In this document: piece by piece, positions 35,562 through 44,669 of the stretch
Position numbering within the stretch: the first letter of the stretch is position 1
Layout of the letters: the number at the start of each line of letters is the position of its first letter
Source: Gordonia hankookensis
GTDB lineage: Bacteria > Actinomycetota > Actinomycetes > Mycobacteriales > Mycobacteriaceae
Direction: 5' to 3'
DNA: 64,000 nt
Assembly (NCBI RefSeq): GCF_014673215.1
Contig: NZ_JACWMS010000002.1
Location: forward strand, 1,488,001-1,552,000
Translations under genes and position numbers: made by a program
Notes under the pieces: generated by a model
What the model saw: only the letters and a program-made list of their open reading frames with translations
The model's database searches: none
What the model was told of the DNA's origin: nothing

Positions 35562-35610
35562 CTGGTCGAGTAGCCGACGAGCGCAGCGTGGAGGCCTATC
35601 GAGACCACCG
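35562..35610. repeat. Dispersed intergenic repeat, copy C (inverted, no tandem units)
   Basis: On the minus strand it reads GGTCTCGATAGGCCTCCACG through GGCTACTCGACCAGC, the same ends as copies A and B. It lies in the 130-bp gap between phosphoketolase and trpB2, upstream of the trpB2 -10 box. Confidence 0.75.
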
Positions 35611-35626
35611 TCCGCCACGGCCCGCT

Positions 35627-35632
35627 TACAGT
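35627..35632 (+). promoter_or_regulatory. -10 box TACAGT of a leaderless gene (trpB2)
   Basis: TACAGT ends 6 nt before the ATG at 35639, with no Shine-Dalgarno between. Confidence 0.5.
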
Positions 35633-35638
35633 GTTCGC

Positions 35639-36940
35639 ATGACGATGAACGTGGACGCCGCCAATCCTGATCTGGTGACCGTCGGGGTGCCGACCCACTG
35701 GTACAACCTCGCCGCCGAGCTCGACGTGCCGATCCCGCCGCATCTGCATCCGGGAACCAAGGAGCCGGTCGGCCCCGACGACCTCGTCGCGTTGTTCCCC
35801 GCAGGCCTGATCGCGCAGGAGGTGTCCACCGATCCGTATGTCGAGATCCCCGATCCGGTGCGGGAGATCTACCGGATGTGGCGGCCGTCCCCGCTGATCC
35901 GGGCGCGCCGGTTCGAGGAGGCGCTCAACACCAAAGCCCGGATCTACGTCAAGTACGAGGGTGTCAGCCCGGTCGGGAGTCACAAGACGAACTCGGCTGT
36001 CGCGCAGGCCTACTACAACAGCGTCGACGGTGTGCGGAAGCTGACCACCGAAACCGGTGCCGGACAATGGGGCAGCGCGCTGGCGTTCGCGGGTGCGCAG
36101 TTCGGCATCGACATCGAGGTCTGGCAGGTCCGCGCCTCCTACGACTCGAAGCCGTATCGCGGGCACCTGATCCGCACCTATGGAGGCACGTTGCATCCGT
36201 CGCCGTCGGATCTCACCGAGTCCGGCCGCGCGATGCTGGCCAAGGACCCCGACACCACCGGTAGTCTCGGTATGGCCGTCAGCGAGGCAGTCGAGGTCGC
36301 CGCCGGTGATCCGGACACCCGCTACGCGCTGGGTAGTGTGCTCAATCACGTTGTGTTGCACCAGAGTGTGATCGGGGTGGAGGCAGTCGAGCAGCTCGAC
36401 GCCGTCGAGCCCGGTGGTGCCGACGTCGTCTTCGGCTGCGCTGGTGGCGGTTCCAACCTCGCCGGGCTCTCGTTCCCGTTCCTGCGCGAGAGGATCCACG
36501 GCCGGTCGAACCCGCGGGTCGTCGCGGCCGAACCCGCCGCATGCCCGTCGATCACGCAGGGCGAGTACCGCTACGACCACGGCGACGTCGCGGGCCTGAC
36601 TCCGCTGCTCAAGATGCACACGCTCGGGATTGACTTCGTTCCAGACCCCATCCACGCGGGCGGGCTGCGCTATCACGGTATGGCGCCTGCGCTGAGTCAC
36701 ACGGTGAACCTGGGCCTGGTCGAGGGTGTCGCGATCACTCAGCATGACGCGTTCTCGGCAGGCGTGCAGTTCGCCCGGACGCAGGGCATCGTGCCGGCCC
36801 CGGAGTCCACCCACGCCATCGCCGCGTGCGCCGCTCACGTCGCCGACAGCGACAGAGACGAGGTGGTGGTGATCGGACTCTCGGGTCACGGGCAGCTAGA
36901 CCTCCCGGCATATGCGGAGTTCCTCGACGGGAAGTTCTGA
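35639..36940 (+). CDS. TrpB2-type tryptophan synthase beta-like protein
   Basis: The 433-residue PLP enzyme of the TrpB2 (TIGR01415) branch has PLP lysine Lys116 in SPVGSHKTNSAVAQAYYN, phosphate-binding CAGGGSNLAG (~262-272) and ETGAGQWGSALAFAG. The N-terminal extension (HWYNLAAELDVPIPPHLHPGT) is characteristic of TrpB2 rather than TrpB1. Stand-alone TrpB2 proteins are thought to use free indole and serine or to have another beta-replacement role; no trpA is adjacent. The start is supported by TACAGT 6 nt upstream, indicating a leaderless transcript. Confidence 0.9.
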   Translation: MTMNVDAANPDLVTVGVPTHWYNLAAELDVPIPPHLHPGTKEPVGPDDLVALFPAGLIAQEVSTDPYVEIPDPVREIYRMWRPSPLIRARRFEEALNTKARIYVKYEGVSPVGSHKTNSAVAQAYYNSVDGVRKLTTETGAGQWGSALAFAGAQFGIDIEVWQVRASYDSKPYRGHLIRTYGGTLHPSPSDLTESGRAMLAKDPDTTGSLGMAVSEAVEVAAGDPDTRYALGSVLNHVVLHQSVIGVEAVEQLDAVEPGGADVVFGCAGGGSNLAGLSFPFLRERIHGRSNPRVVAAEPAACPSITQGEYRYDHGDVAGLTPLLKMHTLGIDFVPDPIHAGGLRYHGMAPALSHTVNLGLVEGVAITQHDAFSAGVQFARTQGIVPAPESTHAIAACAAHVADSDRDEVVVIGLSGHGQLDLPAYAEFLDGKF

Positions 36941-36968
36941 GCGACAGACGGATTCGGAGGTATCGGTG

Positions 36969-37700
36969 ATGCGGACGGTCGGCGTCGACCTGGCCGCGTC
37001 ACCGAAGCTCACTGCCGTCGCGGTCGTCGAGTGGTCGACCGGGGCTGCACGACTGGTCGACCTGGTGATGCCCGCGACCGACGCGGAGATCGCCGACCTC
37101 GTGGTCGGTGCGGAGAAGATCGGTGTCGACGCCCCGTTCGGATGGCCGGATGCGTTCGTGGATTTCGTCGTCGCGCAACACCGGGGCGAGCTCGGCGCCG
37201 GACGGTCTCTCGATGACATCGAGCAGCGAAGGCCGCTGGCCTATCGACGGACCGACCGCGTCGTCGTGGAGAACGGGTGGGGCCGTCCGCTGAGCGTGTC
37301 CGCGGACCAGATCGCGCACGTGGCGTTCCGGGCAGCCGGCCTGATCGCGGATCTGGGCGTCGTCGATCGCGTGACCGGGTGGGCAGTGGAGGCCTATCCG
37401 GCTGCGGCACTGAAGCACTGGGGACTGACGTCCCGTGGTTACAAGGGCGTCGCACGGCGCGCTGTGCTCGCGGCGTCGTACGAGTCCCTGCTCGAGAGCG
37501 CGCCGTGGCTGGACCTCTCCCGCCACCGAGAACTCCTGACCCGGGATGACAACGCGTTCGACGCGGTGATCACCGCTCTGATCGCGCGTGCGGCGGCGTC
37601 GGGACAGACCTTCCTTCCCGATCACCGCGACCGGTCCGTCGCGGCTCGCGAGGGATGGATTCACGTCCCGGACTGTGCACTGGGCGATCTGGTCAGGTGA
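36969..37700 (+). CDS. DUF429 domain protein
   Basis: The 243-residue protein has an RNase-H-like DUF429 fold: GVDLAASPKLTAVAVVEWS at the N-terminus, GVDAPFGWPDAFVDFV (~55-70), EAYPAAALKHWGL (~140) and DNAFDAVITALIARA near the C-terminus, with acidic residues placed as in predicted nucleases of this family. The function is undetermined. It starts 28 nt after trpB2, with GGAGGT before ATG 36969 (GTG 36966 is also possible), so it may be cotranscribed. Its 3' end overlaps the convergent GNAT gene by 8 bp. Confidence 0.82.
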   Translation: MRTVGVDLAASPKLTAVAVVEWSTGAARLVDLVMPATDAEIADLVVGAEKIGVDAPFGWPDAFVDFVVAQHRGELGAGRSLDDIEQRRPLAYRRTDRVVVENGWGRPLSVSADQIAHVAFRAAGLIADLGVVDRVTGWAVEAYPAAALKHWGLTSRGYKGVARRAVLAASYESLLESAPWLDLSRHRELLTRDDNAFDAVITALIARAAASGQTFLPDHRDRSVAAREGWIHVPDCALGDLVR

Positions 37701-38265
37701 GATCCAGGCGCATCAGCACGCGCGGAAACCCGTTCAGTACCGACGTCGTGTCGGCCGCCTTGGCGAAACCCGCTGTCTCGAACAGCTTTCGCGTGCCGAC
37801 ATAGGCCATGGTCAGGTCGACCCTGTTGCCGGCGTTGTCGACCGGATACCCCTCGACGGCGGGCGCCCCGTTGGTGCGGGCGAACTCGACGGCTCCGGCC
37901 AGCAGCGGGTGCGAGATGCCCTGCTTACGATGGCCCGGACGGATGCGGATGCACCACACCGACCACACGTCGAGGTCGTCGAGGTGGGGGATCTTCCGGT
38001 TGCCGGCGAACGTGGTGTCCGCGCGCGGCGCGACCGCGGCCCAGCCGACCACCTGGTCGCCGTCGTAGGCGAGGACGCCGGGTGGCGGTTTCTGTCTGCA
38101 CAGTTTCCGCACGTACTCGCCGCGATCCTCGCGCACGAGTTCCTGATTCAGCTTGTTGGGAATCCGATAGCTCAGACACCAGCAGACGTTGGCGTCGGGC
38201 CGCTTCGGGCCCACCATGGTGCGGACATCGGCGAACCGCGTCGCCGGACGTACCTCGATCGCCAT
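37693..38265 (-). CDS. GNAT-family N-acetyltransferase
   Basis: The 190-residue protein has a GNAT core: DGDQVVGWAAVAPRAD (beta 2-3), VWCIRIRPGHRKQGISHPLLAGAVEFARTNGAPAVEGYP (acetyl-CoA motif A, with RPGHRKQGI as the pyrophosphate loop) and TMAYVGTRKLFETAGFAKA (motif B). The N-terminal CWCLSYRIPNK segment is found in a subgroup of uncharacterised acetyltransferases. The substrate is unknown. The start at 38265 has AAGG upstream. Confidence 0.85.
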   Translation of the reverse strand: MAIEVRPATRFADVRTMVGPKRPDANVCWCLSYRIPNKLNQELVREDRGEYVRKLCRQKPPPGVLAYDGDQVVGWAAVAPRADTTFAGNRKIPHLDDLDVWSVWCIRIRPGHRKQGISHPLLAGAVEFARTNGAPAVEGYPVDNAGNRVDLTMAYVGTRKLFETAGFAKAADTTSVLNGFPRVLMRLDLT

Positions 38266-38328
38266 GTGATCAACCTTGGTCGACGGGCACCGGATCGGCA
38301 AGGCGATCGATGCCCGTCGACACGGTTG

Positions 38329-39153
38329 TCAGGAGCGGAAGAACTCGAGCAGATCCGCGTTGATGGTTGCCGCCTCGGTGGTCGGCATGCCGTGCGGGAA
38401 ACCCGGGTAGGTCTTCAGGGTGCTGTTGGGCAGCAGCTCCGCCGACCGCACACCGGTGTTCTGATAGGGGACAACCTGGTCGTCTTCGCCGTGCAGAACC
38501 AGCGTCGGGATGGTGATCTTCTTCAGATCGTCGGTGAAGTCGGTCTGCGAGAAGGCGACCACACCGTCGTAGTGGGCCTTGGCGCCGCCCATCATGCCCT
38601 GACGCCACCAGTTGGCGATGACGCCCTCGGACGGCGTTGCGCCGTCGCGGTTGTAGCCGTAGAAGGGGCCTTCGGCAAAAGTGCGGAAGAAGTCGGCGCG
38701 AGCCGTGGCGACCTGCGCCTGGATGCCGTCGAAGGCCTCCTTGGGAATCCCGTCCGGGTTGGTCTCGGTCTTGACCATGAGCGGGGGAACGGAGCTGATC
38801 AGAACCGCTTTCGCGGCACGGTCCTGCCCGTGCTGCGCGAGGTAGTGGGCAACCTCGCCGCCCCCTGTCGAGTGACCGACGTGAATCGCATCCGACAGGT
38901 CGAGATGCTCGACGACGGCGGCAAGATCGGCCGCGTAGTGGTCCATGTCGTGTCCGTCGGCCACCTGCGTCGACCGACCGTGTCCGCGGCGATCGTGGGC
39001 GATCACCCGATAGCCCTCCGCGAGGAAGAACATCATCTGCGTGTCCCAGTCGTCGGACGAGAGCGGCCACCCGTGACTGAAGACGATGGGCTGCCCGCTG
39101 CCCCAGTCCTTGTAGAAGATCTCGACGCCGTCGGAGGTGGTGAACGTGGGCAT
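38329..39153 (-). CDS. Alpha/beta hydrolase, cofactor-free chloroperoxidase type
   Basis: The 274-residue alpha/beta hydrolase has oxyanion region SHGWPLSSDDWD, GHDRRGHGRST-type block (AHDRRGHGRSTQ), nucleophile Ser in VGHSTGGGEVAHYLA (~98), acid Asp in LHGEDDQVVP and base His in YPGFPHGMP, the pattern of perhydrolase/non-heme chloroperoxidases and esterases. The natural substrate is unknown. The ATG at 39153 follows AAGGAG at 5 nt. It lies 174 bp downstream of, and on the same strand as, a GlxA-family regulator. Confidence 0.9.
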   Translation of the reverse strand: MPTFTTSDGVEIFYKDWGSGQPIVFSHGWPLSSDDWDTQMMFFLAEGYRVIAHDRRGHGRSTQVADGHDMDHYAADLAAVVEHLDLSDAIHVGHSTGGGEVAHYLAQHGQDRAAKAVLISSVPPLMVKTETNPDGIPKEAFDGIQAQVATARADFFRTFAEGPFYGYNRDGATPSEGVIANWWRQGMMGGAKAHYDGVVAFSQTDFTDDLKKITIPTLVLHGEDDQVVPYQNTGVRSAELLPNSTLKTYPGFPHGMPTTEAATINADLLEFFRS

Positions 39154-39327
39154 GGTGGTGCTCCTTCGAAATGGATGCGACAGTGCTCGGATGTCGGTTG
39201 CCGCGCCTGAGACATCCGGGCGCAACCGGCCACTTCAGTGTGCCGCTCTCCCGGCTGTCGCGGTCCCACTTCGCGCGCCAGGAACACCCCTTTTTGCGCC
39301 ACGTTCTCGCGGGGGAAAGACTTGTGG

Positions 39328-40317
39328 TCAGACCGCGATCGGTCCGGTGGTCGCGAAGCGCTGTTGATATTTGCGGGGCGAGATCCCGATTCGTGCGATG
39401 AAAGCCCGTCGCATCACCTCGCCACTGCTGTAGCCGGCGCTCTGCGCGGCCTGGGTGACGCTGAATCCGGCGTGGAGGCTGTCACAGGCCACCTCGAAGC
39501 GCGTCGCCGCGACATATCCTGCCGGTGTGGTGGCGAGTTCGTCCCGGAAGAGGCGGGTCAGTTGCCGGGCACTCACGTTCACATGTGACGCGAGACTGCC
39601 GACGGTGTGCGGGAGCCGAGGATTGCCGCGGACGTGGTCGGTGACCCTGCGGACCACGCTGCTGCGGGGGATCGGTCCTCGCAACGACGCCGAGAACTGC
39701 GACTGACCACCGCCGCGCTGCATGTAGACGAGCAATCCCTGAGCGGTGCGCCGAGCGACCTCGGCGCCGTGGTCCTCTTCCACCAGCGCCAGGCTGAGAT
39801 CGATGCCGGCAACCACTCCGGCCGAACTGTAGACGTCGCCGTCGCGGACGAAGATCGCATCGTCGTCGACTCTGATCGCGGGATAGCGGTGGGCGAGGTC
39901 GGCGGTGAACTTCCAGTGGGTGGTGGCGGCGCGGCCGTCGAGGAGGCCTGCGGCTGCGAGGACGAACGATCCGGTGCAGACCGATGCGAGACGCCGGGTG
40001 CGGGTGGAGAGGTCACGGACGGCCTCGATGAGGTCGTCGGTGAGAAAGGTCGGGGGTGCCAGTTCGCTGCCTGCGACCAGCACGGTGTCGAAACGGCCTG
40101 AGCCGGCCACCGGTTGCGTGCTCAGACGTGCGTGGACCGACGTCGTCACATCTGCGCCGTCGGGCGACAACACCACGACCTCGTAGTCACCGGCGTGCTG
40201 ATTCGCTTCGACGAAGACCTCTGCGGGACCGGAGAAGTCGAGCATCTTGACTCCGTCGAACACGACGATGCCGATCCGGCGGTGCGACGGTACCGCGGAC
40301 AGACCAACTGGCTTCAT
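39328..40317 (-). CDS. GlxA-family (DJ-1/PfpI + AraC) transcriptional regulator
   Basis: The 329-residue regulator has an N-terminal DJ-1/PfpI-like domain (IGIVVFDGVKMLDFSGPAEVF; ASVCTGSFVLAAAGLLDGRAATTHW with the nucleophile-elbow Cys) and a C-terminal AraC DNA-binding domain (VGSLASHVNVSARQLTRLFRDELATTPAGYVAATRFEVACDSLHAGFSVTQAAQSAGY). TAGATT on the minus strand (40330-40325) ends 7 nt before the ATG, a leaderless arrangement. It is divergent from HMG-CoA lyase (72 bp between starts) and upstream of the hydrolase; either could be its target. Confidence 0.9.
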   Translation of the reverse strand: MKPVGLSAVPSHRRIGIVVFDGVKMLDFSGPAEVFVEANQHAGDYEVVVLSPDGADVTTSVHARLSTQPVAGSGRFDTVLVAGSELAPPTFLTDDLIEAVRDLSTRTRRLASVCTGSFVLAAAGLLDGRAATTHWKFTADLAHRYPAIRVDDDAIFVRDGDVYSSAGVVAGIDLSLALVEEDHGAEVARRTAQGLLVYMQRGGGQSQFSASLRGPIPRSSVVRRVTDHVRGNPRLPHTVGSLASHVNVSARQLTRLFRDELATTPAGYVAATRFEVACDSLHAGFSVTQAAQSAGYSSGEVMRRAFIARIGISPRKYQQRFATTGPIAV

Positions 40318-40324
40318 GGGAGTA

Positions 40325-40330
40325 AATCTA
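40325..40330 (-). promoter_or_regulatory. -10 box TAGATT of a leaderless gene (GlxA regulator)
   Basis: On the minus strand TAGATT ends 7 nt before the start codon at 40317. Confidence 0.45.
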
Positions 40331-40377
40331 ATCTGCCGCGTGCGAGTCTGCCGTCATCGGCAGGTCGGTGCGATCGG

Positions 40378-40383
40378 TAGGGT
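40378..40383 (+). promoter_or_regulatory. -10 box TAGGGT of a leaderless gene (HMG-CoA lyase)
   Basis: TAGGGT ends 6 nt before the ATG at 40390. Confidence 0.5.
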
Positions 40384-40389
40384 GACGGC

Positions 40390-41316
40390 ATGAGCGTGGC
40401 AGGTCCCAGTGCGTCCCGGGTCACCATCGTCGAGGTTGCGCCTCGCGATGGACTGCAGAACGAGAAGGTGGAGCTGACCACCGCCCAGAAGCGGGAACTC
40501 GTCCAACGTGCGGTCCGGTACGGGGCGCGCAACATCGAGGTCACGAGCTTCGTCCATCCCAAGAAGGTGCCCGCCATGGCCGATGCGGAAGATCTCGTCG
40601 GTCTTCTGCCCGGTGACGACGGGGTCGCCTACAGCGCGTTGGTGCTCAACGAGCGGGGACTCGACCGTGCGCTCGCCGCGGGCGTCACCGAGATCAATGC
40701 TGTCGTGCATTGCACCGACACGTTCAGCGGACGAAATCAGGGCACCGACGTCGACGGTGGGGTGGCCATCTGGCACCGCATCGCTCGCACCGCACGCGAG
40801 GCCGGTGTCACTGCCAATCTGACGATCGCGGTCGCCTTCGGTTGTCCGTTCGAGGGTGAGGTTCCCGCGGATCGGCTGCGCGCGATCCTCGAGCGGGTGC
40901 TCGAGGAACCGCCGACGGAACTGTCGCTGGCCGACACCATCGGGGTGGCCGTCCCGAAGGACGTGCGTGAGCGCTTCGTCGTGGCCGCCGATCTGGCTCC
41001 GTCCGGTACCGCGTTGCGCGCCCACTTCCACGACACCCGCAGTTGCGGGATCGGCAACGCGCTGGCCGCCGTCGAATCCGGGGTCACCATCCTCGACGCG
41101 AGTCTCGGCGGCATCGGTGGTTGCCCGTTCGCACCCAACGCGACCGGCAACATCGCCACCGAGGATCTGGCGTACGCCCTGGACCGCACCGGGATCGCGC
41201 ACGGGCTGGACACCACCGCGCTGCAGGCGTCGGGCGAATGGCTCGAGGGGATCTTCGGTCGTCGCTTGCCGGCCATGGTCCTGCATGCGGGCGGGTTTCC
41301 GGCGGGTGTCGCCTGA
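40390..41316 (+). CDS. Hydroxymethylglutaryl-CoA lyase
   Basis: The 308-residue TIM-barrel lyase cleaves HMG-CoA to acetyl-CoA and acetoacetate in leucine catabolism. Motifs: VEVAPRDGLQNEK (catalytic Arg/Asp), EVTSFVHPKKVPAMAD, LRAHFHDTRSCGIGNALAA (metal His pair) and the lid motif GGIGGCPFAPNATGN with the active-site Cys. Length and motifs are normal. The isovaleryl-CoA pathway genes are not adjacent. The stop is 13 bp from the stop of the convergent ligase gene. Confidence 0.92.
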   Translation: MSVAGPSASRVTIVEVAPRDGLQNEKVELTTAQKRELVQRAVRYGARNIEVTSFVHPKKVPAMADAEDLVGLLPGDDGVAYSALVLNERGLDRALAAGVTEINAVVHCTDTFSGRNQGTDVDGGVAIWHRIARTAREAGVTANLTIAVAFGCPFEGEVPADRLRAILERVLEEPPTELSLADTIGVAVPKDVRERFVVAADLAPSGTALRAHFHDTRSCGIGNALAAVESGVTILDASLGGIGGCPFAPNATGNIATEDLAYALDRTGIAHGLDTTALQASGEWLEGIFGRRLPAMVLHAGGFPAGVA

Positions 41317-41329
41317 CCGCGGTGCGGCC

Positions 41330-42721
41330 TCAGTCGAGCAGCTTCTTCTGCACCTTGCCCATGGCATTGCGAGGCAGCGATTCGACGAAGCGGATCTCCC
41401 TGGGCCGCTTGTGATGTGACAGTTCTGCGCTGACCATGTCGATGAGCTCGGTGTCGGGGACGCGCCCACCGACGACGTAGGCGACGATGCGCTGACCGAG
41501 GTCGTCGTCGGGGATGCCGATCACGGCCACCTCGTCGACTGCCGGGTGCGCGAGCAGCACCGTCTCGATCTCGCCGGCGCCGATGCGGAAACCTCCCGAC
41601 TTGATCAGGTCGGTGGCCCGCCGTCCGACGATCCGATGCATGCCGTCCGGACCGATCACCGCGACGTCACCGGTGGCGAAAAACCCGTCGTCGAGCCAGG
41701 ATTCGGCAGTCTTCTCCGGCTGATCGAGGTAGCCGGTCGACATCATCGGGCCGCGCACATGGAGGTCGCCGACCGTTTCACCATCGTGTGGGAGGTCGGA
41801 GTCGCCCTCGCGGAGCCGCGTCTCGACGCCGGCGAGCGGCAAGCCGACCCAGCCGGGACGGCGTTCTCCGTCAACCCGCGTGCTGACGGTGATCATCGTC
41901 TCCGTCATGCCGTATCGCTCGACGATCTCGTGGCCGGTCAGGTCGCGGATCTTCTCGAAGACGGGGACGGGGAGTGGGGCACTGCCGGACACCAGGAGCC
42001 GCGCCGACGACAATGATTGCGCCGCAGACTGATCGGCGGCGATGCGATTCCATACCGTCGGTACGCCGAAGAACATGGTCGCGCCACGGCCCATCGCGGC
42101 CGCGTAGTTCGCTGCCGACGGCGTGACGGTGTGGATCAGGCGCCCGGCCCGGCGCAGCGGCCCGAGCATCCCGAGGATCAGCCCGTGAACATGGAAGAGC
42201 GGAAGGCCATGAGCGAGTGCGTCATCGGCGGTCCACCCCCAGGCGCCCGCGAGCGCGTCGAGGCCCGCGGCGATGGCCGAACGGGAGATCGGTACGCCCT
42301 TGGGCAGCCCCGTGGTGCCGGAGGTGTACAGGATGAGAGCAGTCGCGGACCCGGGTGGCTCGGGGTGGCGATGCCACGATCTGGCATAGCGCCGCACCGG
42401 GATCACCGGGAGGGTCGGATCGTCGGGGGCGGCACCCAACCATGCCTGCGCGCCGGAATCGCCGAGGATGTGCTCCATTTCGCGCGCGCCGGAGTCCGGC
42501 GGGACGGGCACTGCGGCGACGCCGGCGATCAGGCAGCCGACGATGGCGAGCACGGTGTCCGTGGTCGGCCGGGCGTAGACCGCCAGCACCCGGGCGCCGG
42601 CGACTCGCTCGGCCACTGCGGTCGCTGCGCCGACCAGGTCCTCACGGGAGAGCTGGTCGTCGCCGATCGTGATCGCATCGGGGATATCGGGTGCGTTGGG
42701 TGTGAGCGTCGGGAACAGCAC
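41330..42721 (-). CDS. AMP-dependent acyl-CoA ligase, malonyl-CoA-synthetase (MatB)-like
   Basis: The 463-residue ANL ligase is short for the superfamily, like MatB. Motifs: P-loop ALILYTSGTTGLPKGVPIS (~140-158), HVHGLILGMLGPLRRAG (~185), VERYGMTETMITVSTR (~268), GFFATGDVAVIGPDGMHRIVGRRATDLIKSGGFRIGAGEIE (~345-385) and catalytic Lys in LPRNAMGKVQKK. MatB-type enzymes activate malonate or methylmalonate; the specificity here is not proven. The start is GTG at 42721 with GGTGGG upstream. No malonate decarboxylase lies nearby. Confidence 0.82.
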   Translation of the reverse strand: MLFPTLTPNAPDIPDAITIGDDQLSREDLVGAATAVAERVAGARVLAVYARPTTDTVLAIVGCLIAGVAAVPVPPDSGAREMEHILGDSGAQAWLGAAPDDPTLPVIPVRRYARSWHRHPEPPGSATALILYTSGTTGLPKGVPISRSAIAAGLDALAGAWGWTADDALAHGLPLFHVHGLILGMLGPLRRAGRLIHTVTPSAANYAAAMGRGATMFFGVPTVWNRIAADQSAAQSLSSARLLVSGSAPLPVPVFEKIRDLTGHEIVERYGMTETMITVSTRVDGERRPGWVGLPLAGVETRLREGDSDLPHDGETVGDLHVRGPMMSTGYLDQPEKTAESWLDDGFFATGDVAVIGPDGMHRIVGRRATDLIKSGGFRIGAGEIETVLLAHPAVDEVAVIGIPDDDLGQRIVAYVVGGRVPDTELIDMVSAELSHHKRPREIRFVESLPRNAMGKVQKKLLD

Positions 42722-42782
42722 CCCACCAGCTTCCCACTCGGACGATTCGTCGGTGTGCGCACCGGGCTGCTATCGTTGGGCC

Positions 42783-42908
42783 ACGTTCACGCGATGCTGT
42801 AACTCGCTTGTTGAACCAGAGGCCGGGGTGATTACAGAAACCCCCGGTCTTGTCCAAACTTCCACCGCGCCCGATCGGCACAGATCTGTGCTGATCAGGC
42901 GCGGTTTT
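42783..42908 (+). ncRNA. Candidate small RNA with terminal intrinsic terminator
   Basis: The 276-bp gap before tRNA-Ser lacks a convincing gene but shows a TATCGT -10-like box (42771-42776). A C-rich hairpin, CCGGGG with CCCCGG, flanks UGAUUACAGAAAC (~42823-42847). A strong GC hairpin with a U run ends at 42908. No plus-strand gene precedes it, so the terminator would serve a short RNA of about 125 nt. The family is not identified. Confidence 0.4.
42865..42908 (+). terminator. Intrinsic terminator of the candidate sRNA
   Basis: Stem CCGCGCC (42865-42871) with GGCGCGG (42898-42904), an inner GATC pair and a GCACAG/CTGTGC stem, followed by TTTT (42905-42908). Confidence 0.7.
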
Positions 42909-42944
42909 GTGCTGATCGCACCACCCGAACCCGAGAGAGACGAA

Positions 42945-42993
42945 AGATCCGTGGCCATTCTCACCGACGAGCGGGAAGAACGGCCACGGATCT
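42945..42993 (-). terminator. Hairpin terminator downstream of tRNA-Ser
   Basis: Perfect 12-bp inverted repeat AGATCCGTGGCC (42945-42956) and GGCCACGGATCT (42982-42993) with a 25-nt loop, beginning 4 nt after the tRNA 3' end on the minus strand. The following tract TTTCGTCTCTCT is only moderately U-rich. Confidence 0.6.
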
Positions 42994-42997
42994 CGTG

Positions 42998-43086
42998 TGG
43001 CGGAGGATAGGGGATTCGAACCCCTGAGGGCTGTTAACCCAACCCGCGTTCCAGGCGAGCGCCATAGGCCACTAGGCGAATCCTCC
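42998..43086 (-). tRNA. tRNA-Ser(GGA)
   Basis: The 89-nt class II tRNA reads on the minus strand from 43086. Acceptor stem GGAGGAT pairs with ATCCTCC, the discriminator is G, and CCA is encoded (43000-42998). The anticodon loop contains CTGGAAC (anticodon GGA, reading UCC/UCU), a long variable arm (GGTTGGGTTAACAGCCC region) fits serine, and the T-loop is GGTTCGAATCC. Anticodon GGA decodes the Ser UCY pair. Confidence 0.95.
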
Positions 43087-43093
43087 GTCAGGG

Positions 43094-43123
43094 ATGATAG
43101 CGGCCGAGGGGCCACGGGCCCAA
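43094..43123 (-). promoter_or_regulatory. Promoter of tRNA-Ser
   Basis: Minus strand: -35 TTGGGC (43123-43118), 18-bp spacer, -10 TATCAT (43099-43094), 7 nt before the tRNA 5' end. Confidence 0.55.
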
Positions 43124-43166
43124 AACCGGGCGTCGGGGCCGGTGAGCGCGGTTGCCGACCACCGGA

Positions 43167-43197
43167 TTGTCGATCGGTCCCGACCGCCCGCTACACT
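43167..43197 (+). promoter_or_regulatory. Promoter of the SRP RNA gene
   Basis: TTGTCG (43167-43172), 19-bp spacer, TACACT (43192-43197), 7 nt before the inferred RNA 5' end at 43205. Confidence 0.55.
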
Positions 43198-43204
43198 TGA
43201 CGGC

Positions 43205-44638
<1,434 letters not shown>

Positions 44639-44669
44639 CCGGACTCGTGCCCGTGACCGTCCGCAGAGC

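Noticed and set aside
35459..35638. Extended N-terminus of TrpB2 overlapping phosphoketolase
   Set aside because: It would translate the dispersed repeat (35562-35610) and the -10 box; the family N-terminus begins after ATG 35639.
42669..43010. Plus-strand open frame of 113 codons across the candidate sRNA region
   Set aside because: It spans the sRNA terminator hairpin, the tRNA terminator and the tRNA 3' end, has no ribosome site, and its codons do not show the usual third-position GC bias.
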